Assembly (NCBI GenBank): GCA_016748015.1
Contig: JAAOMT010000424.1
Span: 1 to 14,436, forward strand
Direction: 5' to 3'
Source of the DNA: Geosiphon pyriformis
Lineage: Eukaryota; Glomeromycota; Glomeromycetes; Archaeosporales; Geosiphonaceae
DNA length: 14,436 bases
Part shown: positions 1 to 12,054 of the stretch, piece by piece
How positions within the stretch are numbered: position 1 is the first letter of the stretch
Layout of the letters: each line of letters opens with the position of its first letter
Program-made: the position numbers and the translations under genes
The notes under the pieces: generated by a model
What the model saw: only the letters and a program-made list of their open reading frames with translations
Databases searched by the model: none
Told to the model about the DNA's origin: nothing

Positions 1-1642
1 TTATGTAAACAAAATTGTATAATATTTATCGGCTAAAGATAAGAAAGGCCTCAAGATTTGCACATTAATCTAGTTTGAGCTATTGTCCAAAAAATTTCTC
101 CATTCAATCACCCATTATGATCTAAATATTCACAATCACTTTGAATATTACCCTTGCTTGAGGAAAAAGCGAATATTCTTTTCAGTATTAATGTTGCTAT
201 CTTGGAAAAATTATTCAAATTTAATTTGAAAATTTATCATTGATTAATATTTTCGACATTTTATTTTATTGAGCTCAGCCATTATTTTAATTGTATAGTT
301 TGGTTTCTTTTATGGGTTAAGTATAGATACAGTAACTTCAGTAATTTAAAATTTGGATGTTAGGCTTCCTTGACATAACTAATTGTGCCAATGACTATCA
401 TTCTTCTGGAAAAAGGTTAGATCAGCTTCCGTTTAAATGCACACATGGACTCTTGTTTCACTTTTCTGGAATAAGTTTCTGTCCCAATTTAGCCAATAAA
501 TTGAATTCATAATTAATCTGAAACTCGGAAAAATATTCACAATCTAGTGGGTGAAAAAGTTGAATTTACAACGGAGGAAATAATATCTAAGACTAAATTA
601 ATTTTGGAGAGTTTAGTACAATGAAATCATAGATACAGCAGCATTATAACAATTTGGACTCTAAAACAAACAAACCAAAACAATTTTGAAAAAGAATAAT
701 CCGAACAAAGAGACCGATTGGGGATCCGAAATAGTTTGTTTCAAAAAGAGTGACAAAAAACTATCTCGGACCAGAATTAGGCTATTTCAATTCCCGTTTA
801 AATGTCAGGCCTTTTCTTGCTATGAAAAATAAAATATAACTAGTGTTTAAATTAGTATCTATGTGCATTTAAATACTTTCCCAAATTGTGGAATAAACGA
901 AATAAATTACCATTACATTATTATTATTGAACTATTTTTTAGTGAGCCCGGTCATTTTAGCGACTGTTTACACTCTTAACATACGTAATTTAATGAGCAA
1001 ACCTGAAACGCGAAAACTTTTCTTAATATTCCGAAATCAAAGCACCACATCACGAACAATTTAACACGCCTCTAACTAATATTCTTGTTATTCGTAAATA
1101 TATCCATAATAAACATTCCTAAGTAGGCTTTTGGCATGCTTTCCAAATAGAGACACAAATACGAACGTCCTTGAAAAAGTCTGCATTTCAGCTCTTTTAC
1201 TCAGAGAAAGCTATCTTGTGAGGCAGGTTTTCCTTTCCAATCTCGGCAGCTATCCACTACTAATAACAAATTTGGAGAGTGTTTATTTGAAAAAAGGTCT
1301 TTAGACCCTTTCCTACAGCATTTTTTTTTCTTCCACTTTAGCACCCCATTTTCAAAATTCCCACATTCCTTACTTTAAATCAAGTAAATCACTTGAGATT
1401 TCTCTTTGTCTGCGACAGAGGATTGGTTGATGATTGTCTTGATCATAATATTTTCTAAATAAATCACTGCTCGTCTCGTTCTTTTTTGTCGAATTACATC
1501 TTCTATATTCCCCATTACCTCCGGGATATTGTTGCTTTCACTTTTTCCAACATCTATAGGAGGAAACTTTCCCCATCAAAAATCAAAAAGTTTACATTTT
1601 CTTTAAACCCCACACTTAAACATTTGGGTATACAAGAACGAA
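1..1642. other. Upstream intergenic region, no gene seen
   Basis: No open reading frame of useful length or recognisable protein similarity is visible on either strand. The base composition is AT-rich but less extreme than the later spacers. A T-run followed by a C/T-rich stretch lies around 1318-1350, and a second C/T-rich patch lies around 1468-1490. Such pyrimidine-rich patches often sit near fungal transcription starts, so they could belong to the transporter promoter, but this is weak. One GATAAG word (38-43) is present; a single distant copy does not support nitrogen regulation. Confidence 0.6.
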
Positions 1643-4600
1643 ATGCCACGAAAAACATCTTTACATAAAAAAAAGGGTAGAGATTCATGGGAAAGGTTAT
1701 CAGAAGTAAATGAAAAGGAGAGTTCATCATTTCAAAAGACGTCCTCACCACAGCGACCAATCGACTTACCGCCGACTGTCTTTATTAATCAATCATCCGA
1801 GAAACCAAGCAATGAGGTTGATTTAATACCAGCTCCCATTTGGTACCGTCCAAACTACGATCAAAAAGACATTTTTGACAATCGTCACCAATTCGAAGTA
1901 GAACAGGGACCTGATGTTCTTTCGTTCTATCCTGCCTACCCTACATTGGAAAATTCTCCAATAGAATCTGTACGAGCGACAGTTTCCAAAAACGATGATC
2001 GCACATTGCCTTGTTTAACTTTTCGCTTTTGGGTGCTCAGTTTTTTTTTCACGGTTTTCGGGGCCGCATTTTCGCAATATTATTATTTCACGACTATACC
2101 ATATCAGTTTTCAGTCTTTTTTGTTCAATTAGCGACTTATCCATTGGGTCGTTTGATGGCCAAGGTGTTACCGCGAAAGACAATTAGAGTTGGAGAATGG
2201 TTTTGCTTTTCCTTAAATCCTGGGTGAGTTAAAATAGAACAAAAAAGAACGTGGTGTTGTGCTTTGGCTAGGGAAAAAGAAAATCTTAAGGGATTTCAAT
2301 GGCAGATTTACAGTAGAAGTAATTTTAGCTACTGTCGATTTACGGGTCTAACTAAACTCTAATAATTACATTGTTTCTTGTTATCTAGACCTTTCAACAT
2401 GAAAGAGCATGCATTAATTGGAGTGGCCGCCTCAGGTATGTTCAATTGGAACTTTATTCTACAAAATCACAATTTCTTACCCATATTGTCCACTTTCCGA
2501 TTCAGCGAGCGCCTACCCATATGCAATATATGCTTTGACAGCTCAAAAATTGTTTTTTGCTCAGCAATTTAGTCATGTTGGGAGTTTATTTTTATTAATA
2601 TCGTCACAATGCCTTGGTTACGGCCTGGTAAGTTTTTACACTATTCTGAAGGGTAAAATTAATAAACTTCCCAGCCTGAGAAACTAAATTAATTTTTTGG
2701 TAGGCAGGAATGGTTTACCCAATCCTTGTTGAAATGCCCGATATGATTTGGCCTTTAACTCTCGTCAATGTAGCTTTCTATAACACTCTTCATGAAACTA
2801 AATACAATTTTATTCGATCCCTTTCCCGCATGCAATTCTTTTGGATTGTATTTATTTGTATTTTCATATGGGAACTATTGCCACAATTCTTTGCACCAAT
2901 TCTGATGAGCTTCACAGTTCTCTGTTATTTTGGGCATAAAAATCCTCATTTGGTTAATTTGGGAAGTGCTAACCGTGGTGTGGGAATTTTGGGGATTACT
3001 TTTGATTGGATGCAAATAACCACTTTTATGCCATTGTCTTCACCTTGGGTATGATCAGTTTTGTTCATTGGAAATACGAACTTCTTGAATGAATTATAAT
3101 TTCAGTTTTCCCTTCTTTTTTTATAGTGGGCACAAGCCAATGTATTGTTTGGCGCTGCAACATTCTTATGGATAATTATGCCAATCGTGTATTATACAAA
3201 TTTTTGGAATGCACGGGATCACCCAATAGTTTCAACTGATGTGTTTGACACATCTGGTCGGCTTTACAATGTTTCACGTATCTTGAATTCAAATACCTCT
3301 GTAGTGGATGAAGCAAAATTTGCAGCTTATTCGCCCATCCGAATGAGCGCTTTCTTTGCATTGGCTTTCGGTTTTGGATTCATCACTATTACTTCAGCAG
3401 TCACTCATGTTTATCTATGGCACGGCTCAGATATGCTAGGAAAATTGAAAAGCACCATTTTAGAAGTGCTTACAAGAGATGAACGAATAACACAATTTGA
3501 TCCATCAACAATGAGTGAGGTCAGTTCTGCACCTTTTTCAACTTTTGAACGAGATCCCAGAAGATTGGAGCGAGACGCTTGTGTTCATGCGAATATGATG
3601 AAGGCCTATCCCAAAATCCCTATAAAATGGTACACAGGTCTCTTTGGTCTATCACTGGTGATGGCCTGTGCATTTACCGTAATGGAACCGATTGCTTTGC
3701 CCATGGTATGAGACGAGAATTCGTTCAGCTAATTTATATTTGAAATGCCTAGCTGAAGATTTTTGCCTTTTTATTTAGTGGGGAGTATTTGCTGCTATTG
3801 TATTGGCTATAGTCGGGATTGTTCCAACAGGAGTGATTCAGGCAATGACAAACCAACAAATTGGTCTAAATATTGTATCTGAAGTAATTGGTGGTTATAT
3901 TTTCCCTGGGCGACCAATTGCAAACACGACCTTCAAAACTTATTCTTACTGGGGAATGGGTCAATGTCTCACGATGCTGCAGCAATTCAAACTTGGTCAA
4001 TATATGAAGATTCCTCCCCGAAAGATGTTCATTGTTCAAATCTATGGGACTCTTTTGGCAGCCACAGTCAGCTATACGATAATGAACTTTATGATAAACT
4101 CCCATCGTGAAGAAATCATTTCAGATAAGGGGGGATTCTCTGCAAACATTCCACGAATAGTATACTCTGCATCAGTAATCTGGGGTGCTGCCGGACCACA
4201 AAGAATTTTTGGCTACGGTTCACCATATTTCCCTTTAGTTTGGTTATGGTTCATAGGATTTTTATTGCCAGTTCCGTTCTATTTACTTCATAAACGCTTT
4301 CCGAAATCGAAATTCCCATGGAAATTTGTTAATATTCCGTTAATTTTTTTGGGGGCCGCGTTGATCGTACAGTTCCCGAAAAATAATATAATAATGACTG
4401 CAGCGATAGGGTTTTTCACACAGTTCTCATTATATAGATATCGACATGATTGGTGGCGAAAATATAATTATGTCGGGAACGCGGCCTTGGATTCCGGAGC
4501 CCAGATCTGTACACTTTTAGTATTTTTATTTACGAATGGGTTTTTCACGGTAAGAACTTGATATCTCACATTCGTAGTTTTGTCGAAAGCAATTTAACGT

Positions 4601-4689
4601 TTTTACCGTTTACTTTTCCACAGAGCGTAAAATTTCCGACATGGTATGGAAATAACCCCCTAAACCCAGAACAATGTGGTGCCAATTAA
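1643..4689 (+). CDS. Oligopeptide transporter, OPT family (7 exons, 836 aa)
   Basis: Predicted proton-coupled plasma-membrane importer of small peptides, or of glutathione or metal chelates; the substrate cannot be read from sequence. Exons: 1643-2223, 2389-2435, 2506-2627, 2704-3048, 3127-3705, 3779-4549, 4624-4689. The joined frame is open (2511 nt with TAA). All introns are GT-AG and 70-165 bp. Residues 1-130 form a polar, probably cytosolic N-terminus ending in the SP..sVRA.VS..DD.T.P family stretch. Many hydrophobic segments follow. Family signatures are NPGPFN and KEH (192-201), the NRGVGILG segment (about 340-347), NQQIGLNI, PGRPIAN (to 607) and KIPPR (635-639). The length is normal for fungal OPT proteins. 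Intron 1 splits NPGPFN, so splicing is needed to make the motif. The ATG at 1643 begins the longest frame and has purines at -1 to -3. No frameshift or missing motif is seen. Confidence 0.93.
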
Positions 4690-6959
4690 AGCTAATCGAA
4701 ATGTAAAATCTCCTGTATTGTTATAATACTCCTCAAATCGGGTCACAAGCATAAATTAGTAAATATATTTGCATTTAGACATAGCATTAACTTAAACCTT
4801 AACATCAAACATAAGAATATTAGTAATAGTAATAATAGTATTATATTAATTGTAAAAAGCCCTGTAACAATAGAAATGTAACTTTCTCTTTGGACGTCCC
4901 TGAAATAGTAGTATATAAGGAAACTACCGAAGAGCTTTTATGAGATCATTATTCAAAATTCTCTGAACAAGTTGGTTGCCTAAAACTTTTTACAAAGCAG
5001 AAATTAATAGTTTGCAATTTTTCCTCGAAGCATAAAAGAAAGTCTTCGATTTTTACTAAAATAAAATTGTGTGATTTATTGGGAAGAGAGAATATAGTAT
5101 GTCTTTAGTTTAATCCAATTCGGATTTACGAATTTAAGAATGATTGATAACAAAAATAAGTAATGATCGAGATGATGAGCTTTAAATTTTAATTGATAAC
5201 AATAATAATTACTTATCTACAATATACGTGAATTTAATAAAAAAAAGATTAAAATTTATAGATCAATATCAATTTAAGTTTGTATAAAAAAAAGATTTTT
5301 TCTTTTAAAATAATTTTTACATAACTAAAGAATACATTATATTTAAGTGAAATTATTCTTTTCAAAAATAATATTTTTTTAATTAATAAAAAGGTTGAAA
5401 AAAAAATTTATAAATTTAAAATATAATTAATTAATTAGTTATTATTAAAAAAAAAAAATTTTTTTTATGATTATTAATTTTTAATCAAAATGAATATATA
5501 CTTTGTAAAAAATAATGTCATTTGAAGTTAACTTTGCTACAATACATCCATTCGTTAAAAGTTCTTTTACTTCAATATAAATTTTTTTAATTAAAATTAT
5601 AAAAATTTATATACAATTCTGGAATAAGAATACTGAAAATATTTTGAAGTATTGTGTTTTTTTTTTAATAAATGGCAATAACTCGAATAAGTTAATAATT
5701 AAATTAGTAATTAAATTAAAAAAAGAAGTTAATAATTAAGTTAGTAATTAAATTAAAAAAAGAAGTTAATAATTAAGTTAGTAATTAAATTAAAAAAAGA
5801 AGTTAATAATTAAGTTAGTAATTAAATTAAAAAAAGAAGTTAATAATTAAGTTAATAATTAAATTAGTAATTAAATAAAATAAAAAAAAATAAAAAAATT
5901 ATTGTACCACTTTAAAAATAAATCAAATAAAGTTAAAAATTTAAAATTAAAAGCAATATATTTAGCAATAATTATGTTTTAAATTTATAAGCAATAATAA
6001 AAAAGTTTTTTAATCATGTTATATCTTTTAAATAACACACATTAATTGTCATAAAATAAAACTTTTATTACAGTTATTTGATAAAGATTTATTTTTAAAC
6101 AAGAAAAATAAAAATAAAAATAAAAAAGATTAGATTGTAAAAGTTTTTTTAATAGCATAAAAATTTGTTCATATAAGTATTAAAAAACAATTAAAAATAA
6201 TTTAATTTTAAAAGTATGATAATGATATAACTAAAAAATAAATTAAATATAATAAACAAAATATGAGAAATAATCAATTTTCAAAAAAATTTTTAAATTT
6301 TTATATTTGATAGACAAATTTAAGAATAATACATTTATTTTTTATAAATTAATAAATGAAATCAATTTTTTTTTCTTTGTGAATTGTAAGATTTAGTAAC
6401 TAGTGTATAATTGACCAATCCTTAATCGATCCTGACCATTTATTCATATTCAAAGTAACATTTCAATATTTAAAAAGTCTCTTACTGGTTTTCGAATCAA
6501 TAATATCAAATATAAACCTGTAATCTAGATAATTTTGCTAACATGAACCCCCATTAATAATTCAAAATAGTTTTTTAAAGTACTTGAATAGGAGAGAATT
6601 GGTGCGAACAGAAAAAGATCATGAGGTATGAAACATAATTTTTTGCGAAACCAAGTATATTTCAGATTTTACCTAAAAAGGTAAAAAAGCCGAATGCTAT
6701 ACAATGGATGGTGATGCAAGTGCTTTTTGATCTTTTGAGTGATCGGCTATAAAAGGCTTAATTTGTATTTAAACTTTATGTACGGGATAAATATTAGGTT
6801 TTGTTGGAAATCTATCATGATTGCAAGCTAATAAGTCTGCAAAAAAGAAATTTGTTTCCGGTGTAAAAATAAACTGTATATCATCATATTTTCTTTTATG
6901 AAGTGAGGGAATTATAAATAATTCTAAGGAATTTTCCATGATTGAAGCACAATATCTCG
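4690..6959. other. Very AT-rich spacer between transporter and receptor genes
   Basis: No gene was found. From about 5200 to 6370 the DNA is almost only A and T, with long A and T runs; A12 followed by T8 at 5447-5466 forms a small perfect inverted repeat. A loose TAG/TAA-rich microsatellite lies around 4817-4846. The tandem 37-bp array inside this spacer is listed separately. From about 6370 to 6890 the composition returns to that of ordinary intergenic DNA, but no frame can be supported. The 3' ends of both flanking genes (transporter on plus, receptor on minus) point into this spacer, so it should contain both polyadenylation sites. No canonical AATAAA stands close to either stop. Confidence 0.6.
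5691..5876. repeat. Minisatellite, 37-bp unit, about 5 copies
   Basis: Four full units start at 5691, 5728, 5765 and 5802, each beginning gttaataatt and ending in an A-run plus gaa. A fifth, degenerate unit starts at 5839 and fades into A-rich DNA near 5876. Units 2-4 are identical as read; unit 1 differs by one base (aaatt for aagtt). There are no spacers between units, so this is a simple tandem repeat. It probably arose by slippage or unequal exchange in AT-rich DNA. Confidence 0.9.
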
Positions 6960-8520
6960 CTAACTCTTAAGTCTGGTACCCGATCTCTTTTTTTCGTAGG
7001 ATATTGTATGTTCAGATGACAATGTAATAATAGAATTGCTATTTGTTTCACCCATATGATTATTATCATGCCAACCTTCATTCCTGATATATTCGATTGC
7101 TTTAAGAGTACTTCCGATTGGCAGAAAGGCTATAATAAAAAAATATGACCAAATCTCATGGTAGTCAAACGCATTAGGAATGAGGTAGAGCATTGTAGGC
7201 GTCCATTGTAACAAAAACATCAAAATGTATCCTAGAATCTTTCGTTCCACAACTACGTTGAAACTTTTATTTTCATCAGAAATATGCTCTGAATTCAGTC
7301 GCCGAAGAGCGCTCCAGTAGGCAAACCAAGAAATGAAAAGAAATAAAACAGATATCACTAATAGAATGCTTGGAATGATTGGCTCATTGTCAGATAGGAA
7401 GCACCTATTTTAAAATTCAAAAATAAAATGATCAAGAAAGTTGTTATTGCTGAGAAAAATGTGGAATCAATTTCAGTAAAGACTAGCATGATAACTGTCA
7501 AGTACCAAAAAACGCTTGGTCCATAACTATTAGATGATATGAGACAAAGGATACCTGGAATGAAGGTAACCTAAGAATTAAATCGATCAGAGTTATAGTT
7601 TGAATATTAAAAAAATTTCAAGCAAAAAATTGGTTTTTAATATACCCATATCCACAAACGATGATCAAAACGGCCAAATTCAAAAGAAACATCGTTTTGA
7701 ACTGAATTAGAAAATTTCCAGATGATAAATATTTGATGAGAAAGATTTTGATTATAGCTGGTTTATGAATGGAAATCATGAAAAACAAACCTCGGGTCCA
7801 AAAGACAAATGCAACAGTTCCGACCTATATAAGCAAAATAAATTAATAATAATAATAATAATAATAATAAAATAATCAAGCGTTAAATTATTGCTGAAGA
7901 ATAATTACCAAAAAAAAATTCGTTGTAATAAGCCAGAAAGTGACTCCACCAAAAAATCTACAAGTTTTTTCATGCCATAAAGTCTTAAAAAGTATTGGAT
8001 GTATCTGTAAAATATTTACAAAATGTCAAAATGGTTGAAAAACATTTAATGATTAAGATCTTTTAGTTTACCAAGTTCAACCCTGTAACTGTTAACAATG
8101 ATGCTTCTGATTTGTTCGGTAGAAGGCAGCAAATTTTTAGTATTTTTGAATGGTTTTATCACAATATCTGGAATAAGAAAAATCTAAGATTTTTAACGTA
8201 CCTAATATTGCACAATAAAATGGTAACTTTAGTGCCATTGACAGGGGCTCAAGAGTTATTTCCCAACGCGAAAAGAATCGAAAAGTAAGGTAAAACATGG
8301 ATAAAATGTCAAAAAATAAGAGTATGAACCCCAATAGAAATATTATTTGTAAAATTTTTGGATCGAATCGATCAAGAATTAAATCTTTTGAAACATCCTT
8401 TTCTCTATCATCGTAACCAAAAGAGGGAAGGGAATCAGATTCTCTTGGTTTTAAAATAAGGAAAAAGAGAAAAGCCAAAATAACTAGTAAAGAAGATTTT
8501 TGATCGAATTTTCGCAACAT
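6960..8520 (-). CDS. Predicted seven-transmembrane receptor, GPCR-like (7 exons, 349 aa)
   Basis: Exons in reading order on the minus strand: 8520-8202, 8106-8072, 8004-7909, 7824-7791, 7701-7646, 7570-7506, 7404-6960 (stop TAG). All introns are GT-AG, 67-101 bp, and the joined frame stays open. The N-terminus (about residues 10-24) is hydrophobic, like a signal peptide, followed by a charged stretch to 55. Seven hydrophobic segments follow at about 57-83, 92-114, 133-158, 178-194, 211-232, 258-278 and 285-307, then a polar serine-rich tail. Cys133 at the top of TM3 and Cys203 in the second outer loop match the classic GPCR disulfide pair. TM7 continues into G..KAIEYIRN, resembling the TM7 end of fungal and Dictyostelium cAMP-receptor-like or secretin-like receptors. 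The ligand and G protein partner are unknown. The exon 2 acceptor at 8107 was chosen because it keeps TM2 open and follows a TACTAAA-type branch site and pyrimidines. Confidence 0.8.
7844..7870. repeat. (TAA)9 microsatellite inside receptor intron 3
   Basis: Nine uninterrupted TAA units on the plus strand (ATT in the sense of the receptor gene) lie within the 84-bp intron 7825-7908, about 20 bp upstream of the acceptor. The T-rich sense strand may serve as part of the polypyrimidine tract. Length variation would change intron size but not coding. Confidence 0.9.
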
Positions 8521-8558
8521 TTCTAAAAAATGGGAATAAAATAAAGGAATGGGAATTC

Positions 8559-8641
8559 GAAAGGAAAAGGAAAAGGGAAAGAGGAAAGGGGAAAGGGGAA
8601 AAGGGAAAGGGGAAAGGGGAAAGGGAAAAGGGAAAGGGAAA
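8559..8641. promoter_or_regulatory. 83-nt pure purine tract with nine G-runs upstream of receptor start
   Basis: The plus strand from 8559 to 8641 contains only A and G, arranged as GGG or GGGG runs separated mostly by AAA or AAAA; nine runs of three or more G are present from about 8575. It starts 39 bp upstream of the receptor ATG (8520, minus strand), so the receptor's sense strand is pure C/T there. A C/T-rich leader is a common fungal core promoter feature. The same sequence has the pattern for G-quadruplex or triplex formation. A short (ATGA)n stretch borders it at about 8640-8653. The promoter role is inferred from position. Confidence 0.55.
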
Positions 8642-11600
8642 TGAATGAATGAATACTTGAATACAGTTTAAAAACTGTTGAGGAGATATTAAGAGACTGA
8701 GGAATATGTGAGGAAGAACATAAAAGGTCAAATGGCCAAGTTCACTCTGAGAACATTATCAAATTCGTGATAAGAACTGAGAAAAATTTCCGCGTTTTTT
8801 TAAATGAACTGTGATACTTTTTTGGATATACTGATCTTGTGCAGATTGTGCAACAAACTGCCAAGTTAAACATGGCTCGAATGTGAAGTTTTATTGGAGT
8901 ACTCTTGTAATTTAGTATATGGTGACCTATTAAGTTTGATTTTAAAACTCAAATTCTATTTCAATTAATTTCAATGACATATGAGTTTGCATAAAAAGCC
9001 TTGTAGCTGTTGTCCAATTCTGATGCACTACATAGTATTCTTTAAAGACCCTTCGTTTTTTTCTTTGATCGGTTATTGTTAGTGATTGATAATGCTTTTT
9101 TGAAGACGAAGCCAATTAAATTAATATGAGCTTTGTTAGTGCTTAATTTGAACATGGAATTTGCTTTGCAAATTTAAAGAAAATATGTATTCGAAGAACT
9201 CTTTAAAAGTTTTTATGAATTTGTGAATATAATTATAGTTTAAAGAACTGAAAAGTTTGATATTTAGTTTTTTTTTACCTGAAATAAATTTTTGATATCA
9301 CATATTGCAAAAAATTGGTCTTTAAATTGGTCCCCAAATTGAACAGCAATTCATAAAATTGGTAGCAATAAATTTGGTAATTTTATATTGAATAGTTTAT
9401 CTTACTTTAATTTTATCAACACACTACATAAATATATAGATACATACAATCATACATACTTATATCCATTCATTCATTTATTATGCTTCCCGTTTGTAAT
9501 AAATAGGGTTTGCTAGTGTTAAAGATTTTGGCTAAAAGAGACTTTATTATATCAAAATAATATTTCATTTTAATATATTGAACCTTCTAATAAAAAAATT
9601 GAATGAAGGTAAAAAAATTATTAATCCTTAATTTTTTGCTTTTATATAAATATTTATGTTCAACAACAAATTAATTTTTTTCATGATCAAGAAAATGTTG
9701 AAATCATAAAGATATGTTTTTCGCTCTTTGGATAAATTTGAAACAATAGTCAAATATTCAATAATGTCAACATTGTTTAAAATAATTAAATTACGAGTCA
9801 CAAAAATAAATTAATTAAATGTCATTTTTAAGTTTACGTTATGTTCGGTAAAATTTACTTTGTTGTTCAGAATGAAAAAATTATCAACTTTTAAAATATC
9901 TCTATCTTTGTAAATAAATGATAAAAATATAAACGTGAATTTTTTGTTGTTGTTGCAGAAAACATAATTTTCATTTTTAATCAAAAACTATAAATAGAAG
10001 GTTAACTTTCATAAATTTTAAAAGGCTTGATTTTTTACATTACGTCTTACTGAACTCAACCGATTAATTTATTGGTTTAACAGATAAAAGGTTTGTGAAA
10101 AATAAGTTGTGAATGTGTTCAGTAAAGTGTCACAAAATTTTATATATATCAAATTTTTTAAAAATACGACCCATTAGCTTGGACACATGAGATATCATCT
10201 TAACTTTATTTATGAACACAAAAAATTGAAAATTTTTTTACCAAAATTTAAGTTAAGGTCTATGCGTATGAATTCCTCTTGGCAAATATTTGGTTTGAGT
10301 AAATATCAAGAAAAGAAATGGAAGGTGCATTTTGATTACAATTTACACCTACTTAAAAACCAACCATGCACTTACAATTTACACGTGGTTACAACTAACC
10401 GGAATAATTGAGAGGTATTGTTTTTTTTTGACCATTTTTTTACATTGGTACTAAAAAATCAATCTTGTACACCCTTTTGTACATGTATCTTGATATTAAA
10501 TCTATCACTAACCCACTAAGAAATTATTTTCGAATAGCTTTATGCGTTTTTTTTTAAACTATTCCCTTCAATTTTTACTTTAGAAAATATTAAAGAATAA
10601 TTTTTAATCGAGTAAAATTCAAAGATATAAAAATCCACGAATAAATCTTAATTGCAATAATATGCATGTTCATAATGTCTGCTCTATAAAAACCATTTAA
10701 ATTAGGCGTTTGCATTTGTAAATTTATTTCCTATTATTTAGATTATGCCTTTTTCAAATGGCGATTGCTTTCTTGGTCTCAAAAGCTCTATGACAGCACA
10801 AATATCTAGGAGATATTTAGTGTAACGAATTAAATACAATGTGTTTGTATTTGTGCATAAACTTTGATTCTGAAGAAAAGTAGAATACAGATATTGACTC
10901 CTCAAATTTTGCGTTAAATCTTTTAAATAAACTTTTCAAATTTTGATCATACCAATAGAATTTTAATATTCAAGAAGATAAATTTAAAGTCTTTCATTAA
11001 TTTAAATTTACATTGCAAAACTGAATTGCATATTTAAAGTTGTCTAATCTACAAATTTTCTCGCAAATCAATTTGTATTTTTGAAGATCCAAATAATGTG
11101 TCGCATTTGAAAAAACCCCTGTTTTCAGATTTGTTACTCAAAGTCAGCCGCACTTTTATTTGACATAAAGTTTGAGTAATCAGAATATCACTTTTTTAAA
11201 AGTTATAGAAAAAAAATTTTGTGTTCGTTTTTACAATAGTCAATCCGCTTTCTCCATGCCGTGATTGAGGATTGAAGATATAAATCTAGCTTCTGCTCTA
11301 AATTGTTGGACTTTTGATAAAGCATTCGAGAGGCCCAGGTTTTTCAATTTAAATATATTATTATTCATTATTGATATTCTTTGGGGTTAAATGTAAAATC
11401 TCAAAGATTAAATCTGCTCTTCTCAAAAAGGTCAATCGAATAAATTTCTATTAAATGGAGCATCTCGGCCTCTTTGAAATAATAAAAAAATGTTTCTTTA
11501 AAATTCGATATTTGATTAAAAATGAAAATTAGTCCAACAAAACTCAAACTTAATAATTTTTGAAAAAAGATTCAGAACACTTATCATTTAATTATGAAAA

Positions 11601-12054
11601 TTCTCAATAATTCAATGAAAACTAAAAAGCATACAAAATATCGGTACAAGAGATTATATGCAAGAAAACTAATAACTTTCAGTAAAATTTGAAAAATCGA
11701 CCTAATCATTTCAACTTAAATCGATCAAGTTCACAATTTTCCAAGTAGTCATAAACCTGGTTACATGTGTTTGTTTTCTCAACTTTTCAACTAGAAAAAT
11801 TATTATAATTGAGTTAGGAAAAAAGTCAAGATTTTCGGAATAACCAAAAGAGATTCTTAAAATGAGGTTTTTTTGACTCAGTTATTCATTATATTTGTTT
11901 TGTTTCAAAAATGGTGTAAATCTCATAATTGTTTTAAATAATTTTCCTTACCAAATCATTTTTTATTTATGCTAAAGTCCTACTAGATTTTTTACAGCTG
12001 CTAGATACTTCAAACTCATCCCCAAACTATTATTTAAAAAGTTTAGTTATCAGA
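8642..12054. other. Long spacer between receptor and lipase genes, no supported gene
   Basis: About 3.4 kb without a convincing gene. A 74-codon frame at 10187-10411 (+) and a 40-residue frame at 11325-11203 (-) exist, but neither shows family motifs. A 13-bp direct repeat, ttacaatttacac, occurs at 10336 and 10372. Short aaattggt words cluster around 9313-9375. A CATA/CATT-rich microsatellite-like stretch lies around 9440-9482. The rest is AT-rich with many homopolymers. The promoters of both flanking genes must lie at its two ends, since the genes are divergently transcribed. Confidence 0.6.

Noticed and set aside
1486-1668. 60-codon plus-strand frame just before the transporter
   Set aside because: It has no ATG at its start, overlaps the transporter start in another frame and shows no family motif.
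5691-5876. Tandem 37-bp array as a CRISPR-like locus
   Set aside because: The units abut directly with no unique spacers, and the context is eukaryotic.
7407-7505. Continued reading past 7506 in receptor exon 6 as coding
   Set aside because: The frame stays open for a while but ends at a TAG and misses the Cys203 loop; using the GT at 7505 and the AG at 7405 joins loop 2 to TM5 in frame.
8072-8167. Alternative acceptor at 8168 for receptor exon 2
   Set aside because: It gives an open exon but leads to a stop early in exon 3 and breaks the TM2-TM3 reading. The acceptor at 8107 keeps the frame and gives a continuous membrane segment.
8435-8731. 98-codon frame on the minus strand rich in Phe, Pro, Ser and Leu
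   Set aside because: It is the translation of the C/T-rich tract upstream of the receptor and overlaps receptor exon 1 in another frame; its repetitive residues only reflect the simple sequence.
9313-9375. Cluster of aaattggt words as a possible transposon end
   Set aside because: No matching inverted end, target duplication or transposase frame could be found by eye; AT-rich chance repeats are more likely.
10187-10411. 74-codon plus-strand frame in the long spacer
   Set aside because: Lys/Asn/Leu/Phe-rich composition is what AT-rich random DNA gives, no motif or splice partner was found, and it contains a 13-bp direct repeat in its own sequence.
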